Assembly: GCF_900089605.1 (NCBI RefSeq)
Contig: NZ_LT594324.1
Coordinates: 6,547,958 to 6,611,957 of the forward strand
Origin: Micromonospora narathiwatensis
GTDB taxonomy: Bacteria > Actinomycetota > Actinomycetes > Mycobacteriales > Micromonosporaceae
Length of the DNA stretch: 64,000 nucleotides
Direction of reading: 5' to 3'
The notes below the pieces were generated by a model that saw nothing but the letters and a program-made list of their open reading frames with translations, did not search any database and was not told the origin of the DNA. Positions within the stretch are counted from its first letter, which is position 1. Every line of letters begins with the position of its first letter. Position numbers and translations under genes: made by a program. This document shows, piece after piece, positions 62,264-64,000 of the stretch.

Positions 62264-63259
62264 GTGACCGCCGGCAGCGCTCCCAGCGCCCCACCCTCGC
62301 CCGTCGACGCCGCCCGGCCCGCGCGACGCGGTCCGGGACGCCGCCGGGCCGCTGCCCACCCACGCCGCTGGTTGGCCGCCGGCGGCATCGCGCTCGCCGC
62401 CCTGCTCGGGGTGGCCCTCGCCGTACGCGGCGGCGCCGCCCCCGCCTGCGCCGCGCCGCCCGGCGCGCTCGCCGGGCCGCCGCTCGGTGGCACCGTCCAC
62501 AGCGGGAAGGCGACCTTCTACGACTCGAAGGGCGCCGGCGGCAACTGCTCCCGGCCGGCCGCGCCCGCCGACCGGCGCTACGTCGCCCTCGGCCCCACCG
62601 AGTACGCGGCCGGCGCGGCCTGCGGCGGCTTCCTCGACGTCACCGGCCCGAAGGGCACCGTCCGGGTCCTCGTCATGGACCAGTGCCCGGAGTGCGAATC
62701 CGGCCACCTCGACCTCTCCGCCGAGGCGTTCGCGCGGATCGCCGACCCGGTGCAGGGCGTGGTCAAGGTCAGCTACCGCGCGGTGGTGGATCCGCCGCTG
62801 CCCGGCCCGCTCACCTTCCGGATCAAGGAGGGCGCGTCGCAGTGGTGGTTCGCCGTCCTCGTCGGTGACCACGGCAACCCCCTGCGCTCCGTCGAGGTAC
62901 GGCAGGGCGGCAGTTGGCGCGCGACGGTCCGCCAGGACTACAACTACTGGCTCATCGACTCCGGCGCCGGGCCCGGGCCGTACACCATCCGGGTCACCGA
63001 CGTGTACGGCCACCGCGTCACCGCCACCGGGGTCCGGATGCTCCCCGGCCAGGTGCAGCGCAGCAGCGTGCGGATGTACGGCGGGGCCGGCGCCACCCCG
63101 TCCCGGTCGGCGACGCCGTCCCGTACGCCGTCCGCCCGGCCGACCCCGCGGCCGTCCGCCTCGGCCAGCGCGTCGGTGGCCCCGACCACCGGCGCGGCCG
63201 TGCTGGACGCGGCCGCCGCCCCACCGTCCCTCGACGTGACGCCCGCCGCCTGTGGCTGA
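62264..63259 (+). CDS. Expansin-like secreted protein (EXLX1 family)
   Basis: A 331-residue exported protein. An Arg-rich N-terminus and hydrophobic segment (36-54) form the signal or anchor. A double-psi barrel D1 domain follows (about 75-165): GKATFYDS, MDQCPEC, GHLDLSAEAF. The CBM63-like D2 domain (about 172-270) has QWWFAVLVGDHGNPLRSVEV and the aromatic QDYNYW surface. A Ser/Thr/Pro tail ends the protein. Bacterial expansins loosen cellulose or peptidoglycan without hydrolysis. It pairs functionally with the GH12 cellulase elsewhere in the window. The start is GTG 62264. Confidence 0.9.
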   Translation: MTAGSAPSAPPSPVDAARPARRGPGRRRAAAHPRRWLAAGGIALAALLGVALAVRGGAAPACAAPPGALAGPPLGGTVHSGKATFYDSKGAGGNCSRPAAPADRRYVALGPTEYAAGAACGGFLDVTGPKGTVRVLVMDQCPECESGHLDLSAEAFARIADPVQGVVKVSYRAVVDPPLPGPLTFRIKEGASQWWFAVLVGDHGNPLRSVEVRQGGSWRATVRQDYNYWLIDSGAGPGPYTIRVTDVYGHRVTATGVRMLPGQVQRSSVRMYGGAGATPSRSATPSRTPSARPTPRPSASASASVAPTTGAAVLDAAAAPPSLDVTPAACG

Positions 63260-63319
63260 CGGCGCGCGCGGCCACCTGCCGTCCGAGCCCGACGGCCGGC
63301 ACGCCCGGCGGGCGGTGGG

Positions 63320-63861
63320 TCAGGCCACGGCGCGACCGGTCAGGTCGAGCCACATGAAGATCTCGTCCCGGTCGTCGCCGGGAGCCAGGCGTAGCGCGGC
63401 GGGCAGCCGCCCGACCTCCCGATAGCCGAGCCGGCCGTAGAACGCGCCCAGGCCCTGGCCGCCCCGGACCGTCACGTGCAGCGCCTCCAGGCCCAGTTCC
63501 CGCCCGATCCGCTCGGCCTCGCGCATCAGCGCCGCCCCGTACCCACGGCCCTGGGTGTCCGGGTGGACCATCACCCGCTTGAGCACCCGCCAGTGCGCCT
63601 GTAGGTGGACCGGTTGTCGGCGATGACCAGGAAGGCGACCGGCCGATCGCCCTCGTAGCCGACCAGCAGCCGGTCCAGTCCGTCGCCGAGGCCGGCGAAG
63701 GTCTGCTCGGCGACGGGCCGGACCTCGGCCGCGGTGACCGGTGCGACGAAGCCGACCGCGCCGCCGGCGTTGGTGACGTCCACCCACAGGGCGAGGATCT
63801 GTTCGCGCAGCTCAGGAGTGAGGGCGGGATCGAGGACGAAGCGCAGTTTCACGCCCGCCAT
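63320..63861 (-). pseudogene. GNAT acetyltransferase with single-base frameshift
   Basis: The gene starts at ATG 63861 (MAGVKLRFVLDPAL) and reads normally to DNRSTY at about 63601, then goes out of frame. The other frame continues QAHWRVLKRVMVHPDTQGRGYGAALM, the acetyl-CoA loop, to AFYGRLGYREVGRLPAA and the stop at 63320. Inserting one base at about 63600 would rejoin both halves into a normal 180-residue protein. It is either a recent inactivation or a sequencing error, since both halves look fully conserved. The substrate is unknown. Confidence 0.8.
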
Positions 63862-63916
63862 CCTGCGTGAACGACGCCGCCCGAAGCTGCCTTCGTGACC
63901 TTCACGACAGTGCTGC

Positions 63917-64000
63917 TGGTGCGGGAGAGGGGAGTCGAACCCCCACGTCCTTTCGGACACGGGCTCCTAAGGCCCGCGCGCCTGCCTGTTACGCCACTCC
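63917..64000 (-). tRNA. tRNA-Leu (UAG anticodon), 5' end cut by window edge
   Basis: Read on the minus strand, the sequence folds as a class II tRNA. The anticodon stem CGGGC/GCCCG carries loop CUUAGGA (anticodon UAG, for CUA/CUG leucine codons). A long variable arm GUCC-GAAA-GGAC, a T-arm with UUCGACU loop, and a 3' acceptor strand CUCCCGC plus A follow, with CCA encoded at 63917..63919. The 5' acceptor strand should be GCGGGAG; the first three bases lie beyond position 64000. Confidence 0.93.

Noticed and set aside
63917..64000. Whether the tRNA marks an integrated element
   Set aside because: No integrase gene and no duplicated tRNA 3' end were seen within the window.

Overview
The window is high-GC actinobacterial DNA, most likely from a Micromonospora-type member of the Micromonosporaceae. 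This is inferred from gene content and gene order, GTG/TTG starts, many four-base stop/start overlaps, and promoters placed 6-7 bases before the start codon. No rRNA or phage module is seen. A tRNA-Leu lies at the right edge and one intact IS4-family element at 9651..11162.

Layout. Positions 1..9500 hold accessory metabolism: a secreted M14 carboxypeptidase, a YibE/F membrane protein, a small secreted protein, a cupin, a collapsed GH15 trehalase pseudogene, a threonine synthase, a LigD-like repair protein with a defective ligase half, an aldo/keto reductase and a GH12-CBM2 cellulase. After the IS come an IclR regulator with a divergent FAD monooxygenase, cytochrome oxidase subunit I, a lipoprotein hydrolase and an MFS exporter. 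Positions 17445..31584 form a conserved actinobacterial neighbourhood resembling M. tuberculosis Rv1330c-Rv1341: pncA/pncB, a large LuxR regulator, a degenerate GTPase, clpS, DUF2017, the mec-cysO-cysM cysteine route, an Rv1339-like hydrolase, two inserted glycosyltransferases, rph and rdgB. A small island of damaged genes follows (31648..33985).

Positions 34062..42166 carry a complete minus-strand histidine-utilisation operon: RpiR regulator, hutU, an M20 amidohydrolase, hutF, hutI, hutH. Two of its junctions are bridged by short open frames held together by GTGA overlaps. Positions 42283..61238 are a Wzx/Wzy-type surface-polysaccharide cluster: acyltransferase, six GT4 glycosyltransferases, flippase, polymerase/ligase, Tat-exported beta-helix protein, initiating phosphoglycosyltransferase and an LCP ligase. 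A methyltransferase, an expansin-like protein, a frameshifted acetyltransferase and the tRNA close the window.

The most unusual observations are: (i) repeat units at 39532..39661 and a 27-codon frame at 24176..24259 that sit exactly at stop/start overlaps and preserve them; (ii) a 13-bp inverted repeat that can pair with the hutF ribosome-binding site; (iii) a CysO sulfur carrier with a 30-residue tail after its Gly-Gly, beside its JAMM protease; and (iv) two enzymes that have lost their key lysine.
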